Made by a program: the position numbers and the translations under genes
In this document: in pieces, positions 49,987-58,121 of the stretch
How the letters are laid out: each line of letters opens with the position of its first letter
Position numbering within the stretch: the first letter of the stretch is position 1
Notes under the pieces: generated by a model
The model's database searches: none
What the model saw: only the letters and a program-made list of their open reading frames with translations
What the model was told of the DNA's origin: nothing
Source of the DNA: UBA8389 sp964472175
GTDB taxonomy: Bacteria > Bacteroidota > Bacteroidia > Bacteroidales > UBA1402
Reading direction: 5' to 3'
Assembly (NCBI GenBank): GCA_964472175.1
Contig: CAYYJF010000006.1
Span: forward strand, 1-58,121
Length of the DNA stretch: 58,121 nucleotides

Positions 49987-51051
49987 CTATCGGATTAATT
50001 GAATCAATTGACCCGTGTAGGGGCACAATTCGATGGCACGAAAACGGTCGTTGGACAATCCCAGAATACTTCCGAACTGATTGATGGTAAAAGTAGATTT
50101 GAACAGGGTTTTGTCGCTGTTTGAAATTTGTACCAGGGCCTTTCCCGGAACGCGATAGTAAATGCCTTTGACTGAAGGCGTTTTCTCCGTCCTGAAACGA
50201 TCTGAATCGCAGGGCAGTCTTTTTAAGGAAATAAAGATGGGTGCTCCGCCCAAATTGTCCTTGTTGAGCAATCCCATTTTTTCAGACATGCGAAATAGAA
50301 CCTCTGTGGTGTCTTTTTTGGGATCATATACGAAAGAGGTCGTGTATTCCGTGACGATGCTTTTGCCCTTGAACAGTTCAAGATAGTGTTGTTCCATTCT
50401 GTTCATTTCGCTCAGGGTCAATTCCAATGCCTTGCCGTCTTTGGGTGCTTGATCGGCTTCGTTTCGAAGTAAATCCAATCGGGCTTCGCGAATGCTGAAG
50501 ATTTGGTTGGCTGCAATTTCTGCCATTTTTGCGGTGGAAACGGCTTGTTGCATCTCTTTGGTGAAAACCGATGATGCTTTGGTTTCCCAAATCCTTGATG
50601 GTGTTTCGTTTGGTTCAGGCGTGCTGGATTCTGAGTTTTGAATTTGTCTGTCCGAATTGGTTTTTTGATCCATATTGATGGATTTCAGAAAGCCATCTGC
50701 TGTCCATTCAAAATGTAAATTGTTTCCTTTTTTCCCTGTGCTGATGACGTAAATGGCCGCGGTGTCGGTCACGGCTTTTGCATGAACCCGGATGTCGGAA
50801 ATTTCAATGTTCGTCTCGTCTTCCTGAATGAAATCTTTGATGCCGAGGAAGCGTTCTGCATACTGAAAATAAATGCCGGACTGTGATTCTTTTTTTCGAA
50901 CAGTGACTTCTACGTTGAATAGGGTTTTTGGGAGTGCGTAGAAAACGCCGTTCGCTGTATCTTTTGCGGTTTGAATGGGTTCTGTAATTAATTGAGCCTG
51001 AGCTGTTAAAAAGAAAAGGAATACCGACGTAAGCAGAAAAATATGTTTCAT
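49987..51051 (-). CDS. DUF4831 family exported protein
   Basis: 354 residues. A signal peptide (1-20, MKHIFLLTSVFLFFLTAQAQ) precedes GVFYALPKTLFNVEVTVRK, FQYAERFLGI and a late GIYYRVPGKALVQI; this pattern is DUF4831. The function is unknown. It is exported to the periplasm or outer membrane. It begins 2 bp after nnr on the same strand and is probably cotranscribed with it. Confidence 0.82.
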   Translation of the reverse strand: MKHIFLLTSVFLFFLTAQAQLITEPIQTAKDTANGVFYALPKTLFNVEVTVRKKESQSGIYFQYAERFLGIKDFIQEDETNIEISDIRVHAKAVTDTAAIYVISTGKKGNNLHFEWTADGFLKSINMDQKTNSDRQIQNSESSTPEPNETPSRIWETKASSVFTKEMQQAVSTAKMAEIAANQIFSIREARLDLLRNEADQAPKDGKALELTLSEMNRMEQHYLELFKGKSIVTEYTTSFVYDPKKDTTEVLFRMSEKMGLLNKDNLGGAPIFISLKRLPCDSDRFRTEKTPSVKGIYYRVPGKALVQISNSDKTLFKSTFTINQFGSILGLSNDRFRAIELCPYTGQLIQLIR

Positions 51052-51053
51052 TT

Positions 51054-52562
51054 TTACTTGTTTTTTTTCAATAGATTAAACGCTTCACCAAGGTGTGTGA
51101 TGATGTCTCCGGCAATCAGACTTTCTTGCGATTGTGTTTTTAAGGCCAAATCTCCGCTCAATCCATGCAGGAAAACACCCAGTTTCATGGCTATTTCTGT
51201 AGCATAACCCTGAGCCAACAAAGATACAACAATTCCTGTCAATACATCTCCGCTTCCTGCTGTGGCCATTCCCGGATTGCCGGTGCTGTTGAAACTGCAG
51301 GTGCCCTGAGGCGAAATGCAGGCAGAATATGCGCCTTTGAGTACGATGTAGATGCTTTGCTTTTTCGCGAATTCGATGGCTGCCTCAAGCCGTTGATAGC
51401 CATTTTTGAATGTCTTTCCCATCAATCGGTCAAATTCTTTGGGGTGGGGTGTGATGATGGAATTTGCAGGTATACGCGAGATGCGTTCCGATTTTTTTGA
51501 CAACCAATTTAAGGCATCTGCATCCAAAACCAAAGGATGGAATTGTTTGGTGAGCACATGCTCCAGAAACTTAATTTGCTCGTTGGTTTCACCTATGCCT
51601 GGGCCAATGGCAATCGCTCCATACGTGGCCACATCCATATCTTCCGTTTTTTTGAAAAGCACAATTACTTCAGGAATGGCACACTGTATGATGGATGCAA
51701 TTTTTGTGGGCAGATGGACAAAGACCAAACCTGACCCTGCTCTTAATGCAGCTTTGGCCGTGAGAATGGCTGCACCTGTCATTTCGGTCGATCCTGCAGC
51801 AATCAGCACTTTCCCGAAAGTGCCTTTGTGCGCAAAATTGGAGCGTTGCTGCAGGTCATCACAAATATCTTTTGGCGTGGTAAAATACCAGGGCGTTGCC
51901 ATTTTATCCATCACTTTCTCATCCAATTGAATGTCAACAATGTCCCATTGTTTGATGTATGGTTCGTTCTCTGGCAAGAGATAGGAAAGTTTGGGAAATT
52001 GGAGTCCAATGGTGAAATCGGATTGTACAATGCTGTTTCCTGCATTGTCGGTATTGTCTTCTCCATACAATCCGCTGGGCATGTCGATGGAAATGGTATA
52101 AGCATTCTGCTGGTTGATCCATTGGACGATTTTCGAGAAAAAGCCGGTCAAAGGTCGGTTTAAACCGCTTCCAAACAATCCGTCAATGATGCAGTCCCAA
52201 TCGGTGTGTAATTGTTTTAACTGATCGGCATGGTCAATATTGTGAATGATCACACCCTCTGTTTGTTGCAGGTGAACGATTTGTTCCAGTGTATCTCGGG
52301 ATACTTTGGCATCGGGGTGACATAAGATTACTTCTGCATGATAGCCCGATTCCAAAAGGTGTCGCGCAACGGCAACCGCATCACCGCCATTGTTTCCCTG
52401 CCCTGCTACCACCAAAATCTTGTCTGTGTTATGCAATTTTGGTTGTATTTTTTCAAACAATCTAAGTGCTGCACGATTCATCAATTCGATGGAGCTGATG
52501 GGCTCATTTTCAATGGTTTTAGAATCAATCTCTTTGATTTTTCTGGTTTGAAAAATTTTCAT
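51054..52562 (-). CDS. nnr: Bifunctional NAD(P)H-hydrate epimerase / dehydratase
   Basis: 502 residues. The N-terminal YjeF_N epimerase (about 1-215) has VVAGQGNNGGDAVAVARHL and IDMPSGLYGEDN. The C-terminal NnrD dehydratase (about 230-495) has AAGSTEMTGAAILTAKAALRAGSG and NPGMATAGSGDVLTGIV. Together they repair hydrated NAD(P)H. It lies 11 bp after the C10 protease gene and 2 bp before DUF4831. Confidence 0.96.
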   Translation of the reverse strand: MKIFQTRKIKEIDSKTIENEPISSIELMNRAALRLFEKIQPKLHNTDKILVVAGQGNNGGDAVAVARHLLESGYHAEVILCHPDAKVSRDTLEQIVHLQQTEGVIIHNIDHADQLKQLHTDWDCIIDGLFGSGLNRPLTGFFSKIVQWINQQNAYTISIDMPSGLYGEDNTDNAGNSIVQSDFTIGLQFPKLSYLLPENEPYIKQWDIVDIQLDEKVMDKMATPWYFTTPKDICDDLQQRSNFAHKGTFGKVLIAAGSTEMTGAAILTAKAALRAGSGLVFVHLPTKIASIIQCAIPEVIVLFKKTEDMDVATYGAIAIGPGIGETNEQIKFLEHVLTKQFHPLVLDADALNWLSKKSERISRIPANSIITPHPKEFDRLMGKTFKNGYQRLEAAIEFAKKQSIYIVLKGAYSACISPQGTCSFNSTGNPGMATAGSGDVLTGIVVSLLAQGYATEIAMKLGVFLHGLSGDLALKTQSQESLIAGDIITHLGEAFNLLKKNK

Positions 52563-52573
52563 GGTCGCCAGTT

Positions 52574-54745
52574 TTAAAGTTGGATTTTTTCAACCAATAT
52601 TTTGCCATTGGTCCAGATACGAAGCAAGTAAATGCCTTTCATGTTGTCCGAAACATCCATCCAGTTTTGTTTGAATGCTTGTTGGATGATGTTTCCGCCG
52701 TGGTCGTACAATTCCAATTTTTGAATTGGGCTAAAAGATTGAATCCAAAGTCTTTGACCAACTTTGGAGCAGTAAATGGGGTGCTCATTTGAGGCTGAGG
52801 GTATGTCGGTTTCACCCGAAGTGATGTAGATGGTGTTTGACGTAACCTGTATGGGCGTGGTGGTGAGCTCTGACGTGTTGTAGTTGTTGCTTTTGTCGTA
52901 TAAAACGCGCAGGGTGTATGTGCCAGCAGAAAGCGTGGGGGTGACTTTGAAATGAAAGGTCTTTTTTTGATTGGATGGCAAGAGCAAGTCTGTAGTTGTC
53001 AACGTTTGCTCCAGGGTTAAACCGGATTCAGAATACAATTGCAACCCGATGTATGAATGGTATTCGATGCCATTGTTTTCAATGGTAACTGACACTTCAT
53101 TGATTTTATTCTTGTTTAATATTGTCGGATAAATGCTGTCAACAACCGTCAAAGAAACAACAGTGGAAGGTCGTTGAATGCTGATGCTTTTGTTCGATCT
53201 GGTTGCAATCAGCACGTTTTCTATAAATTTGCTGCCTCTGACAATGTTCCATGTGTTGGAGCCTGATGGTTTGTAAATTGGATATATGTAATAGGTACCA
53301 TCGGTGTTTAATGCCGATAAAGTCACTTGTCTTTGAAATGGGAACGGACTTCCTTCCGACAAGGAAGACACCAGGTAGGAGGTCAGTACATTGAGGTTGT
53401 TTTCTCCTTCTTTGATGAATCCAAAGCCAAAATTTCCGCTAAAGGTGTTGCAGCCGTAATTGCCAATCAGACAGGCTAAAGTGGTGGTTGGGTTGGTGGT
53501 TCGAACGGAGGAATTGCTGCTGGTCATGGCTGTAATCATCCCGATTTGTGGGTTGAAATTGTCGATTCCATCTGGCTTTTGAATGCCCACAATCATTTGA
53601 TGGTTGGAGGAAAACCCACCAGTTTCCCCGGTTGATTCAGGTTCGGTTGACGACAATGTCATCAGTTCAAAATACCCATTGTAATATCCATTCCATCCCC
53701 AATTGATGTGATAAAAACCGTTCGAATCGTAGCCATCGCAGACGAAAGCATGCCCGCCCTCTCCGGATTTGGCTGAATAATAAACAGGTCTGTTGGCATT
53801 TATTTCGTTTTCAAGCAATGTTTGCCATTCCGTTTGTGTGTAGATGTTTCTGTTTACAAGTTGTAAATCCTGATCGTATTTGAAATAATTTTTAAGTGCG
53901 TAACAGACATCATAGTTGTTTGCGCCACTTCCGGTTGGATTGTAGTTCATCTTCACCGCAATGCCGGTGTGGTAAAGGATGGTTGCAACTGCCGTGTCTT
54001 GTTGCGGGGTGCTTGTCGCGTTGTAGTTCGACAGCATTTCATCCCATTGGTAGGGGGCGTTGGCAAAATCAGCGGACAGGATTCCATAATTGGAAGTGTA
54101 GCTCTTTTGACCCGTTCCGACATTGGGCCATGCGTGGTATCGCATGATCTGTGACATGGCTACGGCAACGCAACCAGCGGGGGTCTTTTCATTGTAGGTT
54201 TCGTCATACGGAGTTAGTAAATTGAAGGGCGCATTTTGCCCCCAACGGATATCTCCAAGGATGGGTGATTTGGCTGGAGTGCCGCTGGCGATAGATGCGA
54301 TGGATAGGGAGGGCTTTTCGGGTTTTTCGTTCTGGACTGTGATGTTTTCAATCGCTTTTTGATACGAATCCAATAAAGCCTGAACGTGCGCAGGAATATC
54401 TGTTTCCGGGAAACTGCCTGAATCCGAATAGCCAAGAATGGGTTGGACCATATCGTCGCCTGCTACAAGTACAAATCCATTGTTGTAACCATAGTTAAAA
54501 ATATAATAGGGTGCATTTTGAACAATGGGATTTTGAGTTGAAGCAGGACTGGCAATTTTTACGCGGTTGATGATGGGTAAGTTGCTGATTGATAATCCTT
54601 TCTTTTTACTGAAGAATTGTCTGGCAATTTCATTTGCCTGGTTTGCATCCAGCTCAACAGCAAACAAAAGACCCATACTGCACGTCATCAAAAGAATCAT
54701 GCATGTAATCTTTTTAATACCTATCAAGCTTCGTGTTGGATTCAT
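52574..54745 (-). CDS. C10 family cysteine protease (streptopain-like) with type IX secretion tail
   Basis: 723 residues from ATG 54745 (TTG 54751 is less likely). A signal peptide (to about residue 29) precedes a Spi-type propeptide and the C10 peptidase domain, with catalytic Cys in KTPAGCVAVAMSQI (C192) and His in GEGGHAFVCDGYDSNGFYHI (H332). A beta-sandwich region follows (about 400-640), and the last 70 residues (LYDHGGNIIQQAF ... GIYLLRIWTNGKILVEKIQL) fit a type A T9SS sorting domain. It should be secreted and anchored at the surface. No separate Spi inhibitor gene is next to it. A TATATTTG -7 element lies 23 bp upstream. Confidence 0.9.
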   Translation of the reverse strand: MNPTRSLIGIKKITCMILLMTCSMGLLFAVELDANQANEIARQFFSKKKGLSISNLPIINRVKIASPASTQNPIVQNAPYYIFNYGYNNGFVLVAGDDMVQPILGYSDSGSFPETDIPAHVQALLDSYQKAIENITVQNEKPEKPSLSIASIASGTPAKSPILGDIRWGQNAPFNLLTPYDETYNEKTPAGCVAVAMSQIMRYHAWPNVGTGQKSYTSNYGILSADFANAPYQWDEMLSNYNATSTPQQDTAVATILYHTGIAVKMNYNPTGSGANNYDVCYALKNYFKYDQDLQLVNRNIYTQTEWQTLLENEINANRPVYYSAKSGEGGHAFVCDGYDSNGFYHINWGWNGYYNGYFELMTLSSTEPESTGETGGFSSNHQMIVGIQKPDGIDNFNPQIGMITAMTSSNSSVRTTNPTTTLACLIGNYGCNTFSGNFGFGFIKEGENNLNVLTSYLVSSLSEGSPFPFQRQVTLSALNTDGTYYIYPIYKPSGSNTWNIVRGSKFIENVLIATRSNKSISIQRPSTVVSLTVVDSIYPTILNKNKINEVSVTIENNGIEYHSYIGLQLYSESGLTLEQTLTTTDLLLPSNQKKTFHFKVTPTLSAGTYTLRVLYDKSNNYNTSELTTTPIQVTSNTIYITSGETDIPSASNEHPIYCSKVGQRLWIQSFSPIQKLELYDHGGNIIQQAFKQNWMDVSDNMKGIYLLRIWTNGKILVEKIQL

Positions 54746-54768
54746 AACCAAAGAGTCGTCCTTTAATA

Positions 54769-54776
54769 CAAATATA
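54769..54776 (-). promoter_or_regulatory. -7 promoter element for the C10 protease gene
   Basis: Minus-strand TATATTTG fits TAnnTTTG, 23 bp before ATG 54745. Confidence 0.5.
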
Positions 54777-54844
54777 AAGAAATATTTTTGAGGTTAAACG
54801 TTTTTTTGAGTAACTTCGCAACTGCTTAATTATCGGTCATTTTA

Positions 54845-55378
54845 ATGAAAAAGATTAAGGTTAACAACAAAGAATTCAGCCTGTTTCTATCGGCACAGGA
54901 CATAGAGGAAAAGATTGCTCAGGTTGCTAAATGCATCAATCAGGATTTAGACGGAAAAAACCCATTGTTTTTGGCTGTTTTAAACGGTTCGTTCATGTTT
55001 GCGTCTGATTTAATGAAAAAAATTGAGATTCCGTCTCAAATTAGTTTTATTAAACTGGCTTCTTACGAGGGAATGCAAAGTGGAGGAAAAGTGAAAGAGG
55101 TTTTTGGCTTGAGCGAAAAAATAGACGGTAGAGTTGTTGTCATCGTTGAGGATATTGTGGATTCAGGAAGAACAATGCAACAACTTCTGGCATCGTTGGA
55201 AACAAGAAATCCAGCTGAAATCAAATTGGCAACGTTTTTATTCAAGCCAACATCATTGCAATGTGATATAAAACCAGATTATGTTGCATTTGAGATTCCC
55301 GATAGCTTTGTAGTAGGTTATGGTCTGGACTATGATGGCTTTGGCCGGAATTATCCGGAAGTTTATTCACTTATTTAA
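54845..55378 (+). CDS. hpt: Hypoxanthine phosphoribosyltransferase
   Basis: 177 residues. The PRPP-binding loop is VVVIVEDIVDSGRTMQQLL, with FLAVLNGSFMFASDLMKKI and VGYGLDYDGFGRNYPEVY completing the purine PRTase fold. It salvages hypoxanthine (and guanine) to nucleotides. It is first of the hpt-adk-obgE group (11 bp to adk). The upstream TAACTTCG is one mismatch from the -7 consensus. Confidence 0.94.
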   Translation: MKKIKVNNKEFSLFLSAQDIEEKIAQVAKCINQDLDGKNPLFLAVLNGSFMFASDLMKKIEIPSQISFIKLASYEGMQSGGKVKEVFGLSEKIDGRVVVIVEDIVDSGRTMQQLLASLETRNPAEIKLATFLFKPTSLQCDIKPDYVAFEIPDSFVVGYGLDYDGFGRNYPEVYSLI

Positions 55379-55389
55379 TAGGTATTATT

Positions 55390-55962
55390 GTGTTAAATGT
55401 AGTTATTTTTGGTGCTCCTGGTTCAGGAAAAGGAACTCAGAGCACCTATCTAGTGCAGAAATATGGTTTAGAACATCTTTCTACCGGTGATTTATTGCGT
55501 GCCGAGCAAGTCAAACAAAGTGAGCTCGGAAAATTGATCGAATCATTTATTTCACAAGGTCTGTTGGTCCCGGATCAACTGATCATTGATATTTTATCTG
55601 GTGTTCTGGATGAACGTAAAAGTGAAAAAGGATATATCTTTGATGGTTTTCCAAGGACTACAGCTCAGGCTGTGGCATTGAAAGAAATGTTGTCCAAACG
55701 TGGTATGCAAATTTCTGTGATGCTGGATTTGGCTGTTCCTGAAGATGAATTGATTGACCGATTGTTGAAAAGGGGTATATCTTCAGGACGTGCCGATGAC
55801 AATTTCGAGACCATTCAAAAACGCATTCAGGTGTACCACAGCAAAACTGCACCTGTGAAAGATTTTTATGAAAAAGAAGGTATTGCTGAAGATATTGTTG
55901 GAATAGGTTCATTGGAAGAAATCTTTGACCGTATTTCCAGCGTAATGGATAAAATCCGCTAA
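55390..55962 (+). CDS. adk: Adenylate kinase
   Basis: 190 residues. P-loop FGAPGSGKGTQS, GDLLRAE, FDGFPRTTAQ and DRLLKRG are all present; the LID is the short form without a zinc site. It interconverts AMP, ADP and ATP. The start is GTG at 55390; no upstream ATG is in frame. It lies between hpt and obgE, a common order in this phylum. Confidence 0.96.
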   Translation: MLNVVIFGAPGSGKGTQSTYLVQKYGLEHLSTGDLLRAEQVKQSELGKLIESFISQGLLVPDQLIIDILSGVLDERKSEKGYIFDGFPRTTAQAVALKEMLSKRGMQISVMLDLAVPEDELIDRLLKRGISSGRADDNFETIQKRIQVYHSKTAPVKDFYEKEGIAEDIVGIGSLEEIFDRISSVMDKIR

Positions 55963-55982
55963 TTAAGAAAAAAAACCGCCAT

Positions 55983-57137
55983 ATGGCCGAAAGCAATTTT
56001 GTAGATTATGTAAAGATTTATTGTCGATCGGGCAACGGTGGACCTGGTTCAACACACTATCATCGTGAGAAGTTTGTTGCAAAGGGCGGTCCTGATGGCG
56101 GTGATGGCGGTCGTGGTGGACACGTTGTTTTGCGTGCCAATACCAACTATTGGACACTGATACATTTGCGTTATGCCAGGCATGTGTTTGCTGAACATGG
56201 TGCCAGCGGAAGTGGCGCCCGCAGTTCAGGTAAACAAGGATCGGACGTGTATATAGACGTACCTGTGGGTACGGTTGCTTTTGATGCTGAAACGGGAGCG
56301 TTTTTATGCGATGTGAGCGAACCGGGGCAAGAAGTGGTTCTCCTAAAAGGCGGACGCGGTGGTTTGGGCAATTGGAATTTCAGAACAGCCACCAACCAAA
56401 CACCTCGTTTTTCTCAGCCTGGTGAACCGATGGAAGAACGCCACGTAGTCTTGGAACTTAAGCTTTTGGCCGATGTGGGTCTGGTTGGATTTCCGAATGC
56501 TGGAAAGTCAACTTTGTTGTCAGTCGTTTCAGCTGCAAAACCAAAAATTGCCGATTATGCCTTTACCACGCTTGAACCCAATTTGGGCATCGTGACTTAC
56601 AGGGATAATAAATCCTTTGTTATGGCGGATATTCCTGGTATCATTGAAGGTGCCTCTGAAGGTAAAGGTTTGGGGCTGCGCTTCTTAAGACATATTGAGC
56701 GAAATGCGGTGCTTTTGTTTATGATTCCGGCTGATAGCAAAGACATCCACGATGAATACAAGATTTTGTTGAACGAATTGTCACAATATAATCCGGAACT
56801 TCTTGACAAACAGCGTGTCTTGGCCATAAGCAAAACCGATATGCTCGATGAGGAGTTGAAAAACGAAATCTCCAAAGATTTACCAGATATTCCTTATTGC
56901 TTTTTGTCTTCCATCACCGGTGAAGGGGTGCTTGAGTTGAAAGATTTGCTTTGGAAAGAATTGAATGACGAAGCCAATAAGGTTGTCACTTTAACACATA
57001 AGGCCAGAACAACCTATCAGTTGCAAAAAATTGAAGATGATCTTGAAGAAGCTACTCCAGTTACATTGTTTGGTAGAGAAGCCTACGAAACTGAAGAAGA
57101 ATTCTTTGATGATGAAGAAGAAGACGATGAAGATTGA
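55983..57137 (+). CDS. obgE: Obg family GTPase
   Basis: 384 residues. The glycine-rich Obg domain (1-155: YCRSGNGGPGSTHYHREKF, GGDGGRGGHVVL) precedes the GTPase: G1 GFPNAGKST, G3 ADIPGIIEGASEGKGLG, G4 ISKTD. The C-terminus is a short acidic tail (EEEFFDDEEEDDED) instead of an OCT domain, as in other Bacteroidota. It acts in ribosome assembly and stress control. It starts 20 bp after adk. Confidence 0.95.
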   Translation: MAESNFVDYVKIYCRSGNGGPGSTHYHREKFVAKGGPDGGDGGRGGHVVLRANTNYWTLIHLRYARHVFAEHGASGSGARSSGKQGSDVYIDVPVGTVAFDAETGAFLCDVSEPGQEVVLLKGGRGGLGNWNFRTATNQTPRFSQPGEPMEERHVVLELKLLADVGLVGFPNAGKSTLLSVVSAAKPKIADYAFTTLEPNLGIVTYRDNKSFVMADIPGIIEGASEGKGLGLRFLRHIERNAVLLFMIPADSKDIHDEYKILLNELSQYNPELLDKQRVLAISKTDMLDEELKNEISKDLPDIPYCFLSSITGEGVLELKDLLWKELNDEANKVVTLTHKARTTYQLQKIEDDLEEATPVTLFGREAYETEEEFFDDEEEDDED

Positions 57138-57193
57138 TCAAGCTGTTTGAAATTGACAAAATATCCTTTATTTTGTACCAAAATTCAAACATC

Positions 57194-58121
57194 ATGATGC
57201 GTTTTCTCACAGTTCTCTTTGCAATCTTTACTTTCGGACATATAGCCTTGGCTCAAACTGCCGGAAAGGTTGATTTTGGCGATCTCCAAACTGGCTCAAC
57301 CGTATTTTTTAGTCAATCCATCAACGGGGAATGGGGTCTGGAAATTGTCAATGATGCAACTGTTGAGTTTTCGCACCCTCAACCCATTAATATTGAAATC
57401 CAAATAGAATCGGATAAAGTTCAATCCTACCGTTTGGGCTATCGTGATGTGCAAAAACAAGGAGATTCGATCCTTGGAAGCGCATTGTTTTCATATGGAA
57501 ATGTGGTTTTTAAAATCAACGATGTGTGGACCATCGTTGAGTCTGAATTGTCTTTAAAGCGTACACTTCAGGTAGAAGGTTCTGATTCAAAAATTGGTTT
57601 TTCCAGCGGTATCAGAATTTCTACTCCCAATACCGTCAAATGGCCTGATTTGTTTTTATTTGTACCCGGACTTTTTTATGCAGATAGACATGACGTTGTC
57701 AATGTGAATCAAAATGCTCCCGGCTTGTTACAGTATAGGGAAGATGTGATGCCAACTCCCTGCTTGGGATTGTTTTACCCGAGTGGTGTTTGGATGTCAT
57801 TGATTCATAAGGAATTGCTTAACAAACCAAAACAAACCTATAGGAGTCCTTTGAATGTATCCTCCACCATCAACGAATCTTTTGATTATGGCGTGATGTC
57901 AGCGTCTGAAAATAAACTCGGTGGCGTAGAGTTGGGCTTTAGTATGCCTGGTAGCCTGCAAGCCAAGCAAAAGAAATCCAGTCGGATATCCATGTATCAT
58001 CCGGTAAAGGATGGTTTTCAGCAGCATTATACCGTTGTTTTTCAATTTGGAAAGCATGAGTTTTACAGAGACATGATTCAGTGTTTGGAGCAACGAATCT
58101 GGGAAAACCTGACGCCAAATT
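57194..58121 (+). CDS. Secreted protein of unknown function, 3' end outside window
   Basis: About 309 residues are visible from ATG 57194 (or 57197), open to the window end. A signal peptide (to about GHIALAQ) precedes a beta-rich N-terminal region and then WPDLFLFVPGLFYADRHDVV, CLGLFYPSGVWMSLIH and HYTVVFQFGKHEFYRDMIQCLEQRIWENL. The last segment resembles the join between an N-terminal beta-sandwich and a helical catalytic domain in some polysaccharide-active enzymes, but I cannot name a family. It lies 56 bp after obgE. It is real from its length, signal peptide and codon use. Confidence 0.6.
   Translation, partial: MMRFLTVLFAIFTFGHIALAQTAGKVDFGDLQTGSTVFFSQSINGEWGLEIVNDATVEFSHPQPINIEIQIESDKVQSYRLGYRDVQKQGDSILGSALFSYGNVVFKINDVWTIVESELSLKRTLQVEGSDSKIGFSSGIRISTPNTVKWPDLFLFVPGLFYADRHDVVNVNQNAPGLLQYREDVMPTPCLGLFYPSGVWMSLIHKELLNKPKQTYRSPLNVSSTINESFDYGVMSASENKLGGVELGFSMPGSLQAKQKKSSRISMYHPVKDGFQQHYTVVFQFGKHEFYRDMIQCLEQRIWENLTPN

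Noticed and set aside
1..58121. CRISPR arrays, prophage, insertion sequences or defence islands
   Set aside because: No regularly spaced repeats, no transposase, integrase, phage structural or restriction genes were seen on reading either strand.

Overview
The window comes from a Bacteroidota chromosome, most like Bacteroidales or a near relative. This rests on gene content: an LpxC-FabZ fusion, a DAHP synthase with a C-terminal chorismate mutase, families found almost only in this phylum (DUF3256, DUF4831, DUF4827, DUF5723, Lnb/DUF4105), serine palmitoyltransferase, and a C10 cysteine protease with a type IX secretion tail. Promoters fit too: the -7 element TAnnTTTG recurs a short distance before many starts. 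Genes are dense, on both strands, and nearly all housekeeping. I see no rRNA, tRNA, CRISPR array, prophage or insertion sequence. Three runs of exactly 100 N (7655-7754, 23765-23864, 44666-44765) are scaffold gaps. Each breaks one or two genes, and two of them create false in-frame chimeras.

Layout. 1-2716: a PafA-like protein that has lost its catalytic residues, the lipoprotein N-acyltransferase candidate Lnb, and a PspC protein. 2726-6827: an aromatic amino acid operon (pheA, aminotransferase, DAHP synthase/chorismate mutase, tyrA) behind an unannotated Phe/Tyr leader peptide and an intrinsic terminator, which together form a textbook transcription attenuator. 6878-9280: carotenoid genes crtI and crtB. 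9377-13972: recJ, recQ and a calcineurin-like phosphatase. 14215-22361, plus strand: tsaC, a polyprenyl sugar-phosphate transferase, a ClC channel, fmt, an ECF sigma factor, a 53-residue protein, rpe and a short comEC. 22426-25049: nrnA, a DUF4827 lipoprotein (broken) and glmM (broken). 25140-28259: a DUF5723 outer-membrane protein and a large lipoprotein. 28413-32451: both methylmalonyl-CoA mutase subunits.

32711-34695: serine palmitoyltransferase with a short-chain reductase, a likely sphingolipid pair. 34688-39417 (minus): lpxD, lpxC-fabZ, lpxA, a pRiA4b ORF-3-like gene and miaA. 39506-43883 (minus): purM, prfA, pyrF and an HD hydrolase. 44022-46944: a helical-repeat protein, two genes broken by a gap (ybjQ and a lipoprotein), purC and phoH. 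47058-49983 (plus): a membrane protein, truA, an EamA transporter and a DUF3256 protein. 49987-54745 (minus): the C10 protease, nnr and a DUF4831 protein. 54845-58121 (plus): hpt, adk, obgE and a secreted protein that runs off the end.

The clearest new-looking system is the Phe/Tyr attenuator at 6637-6827. The catalytically dead PafA homologue, the SPT-reductase pair and the small protein after the sigma factor are the next most useful leads. Family assignments come from reading motifs and remembered homologues; no database search was run.
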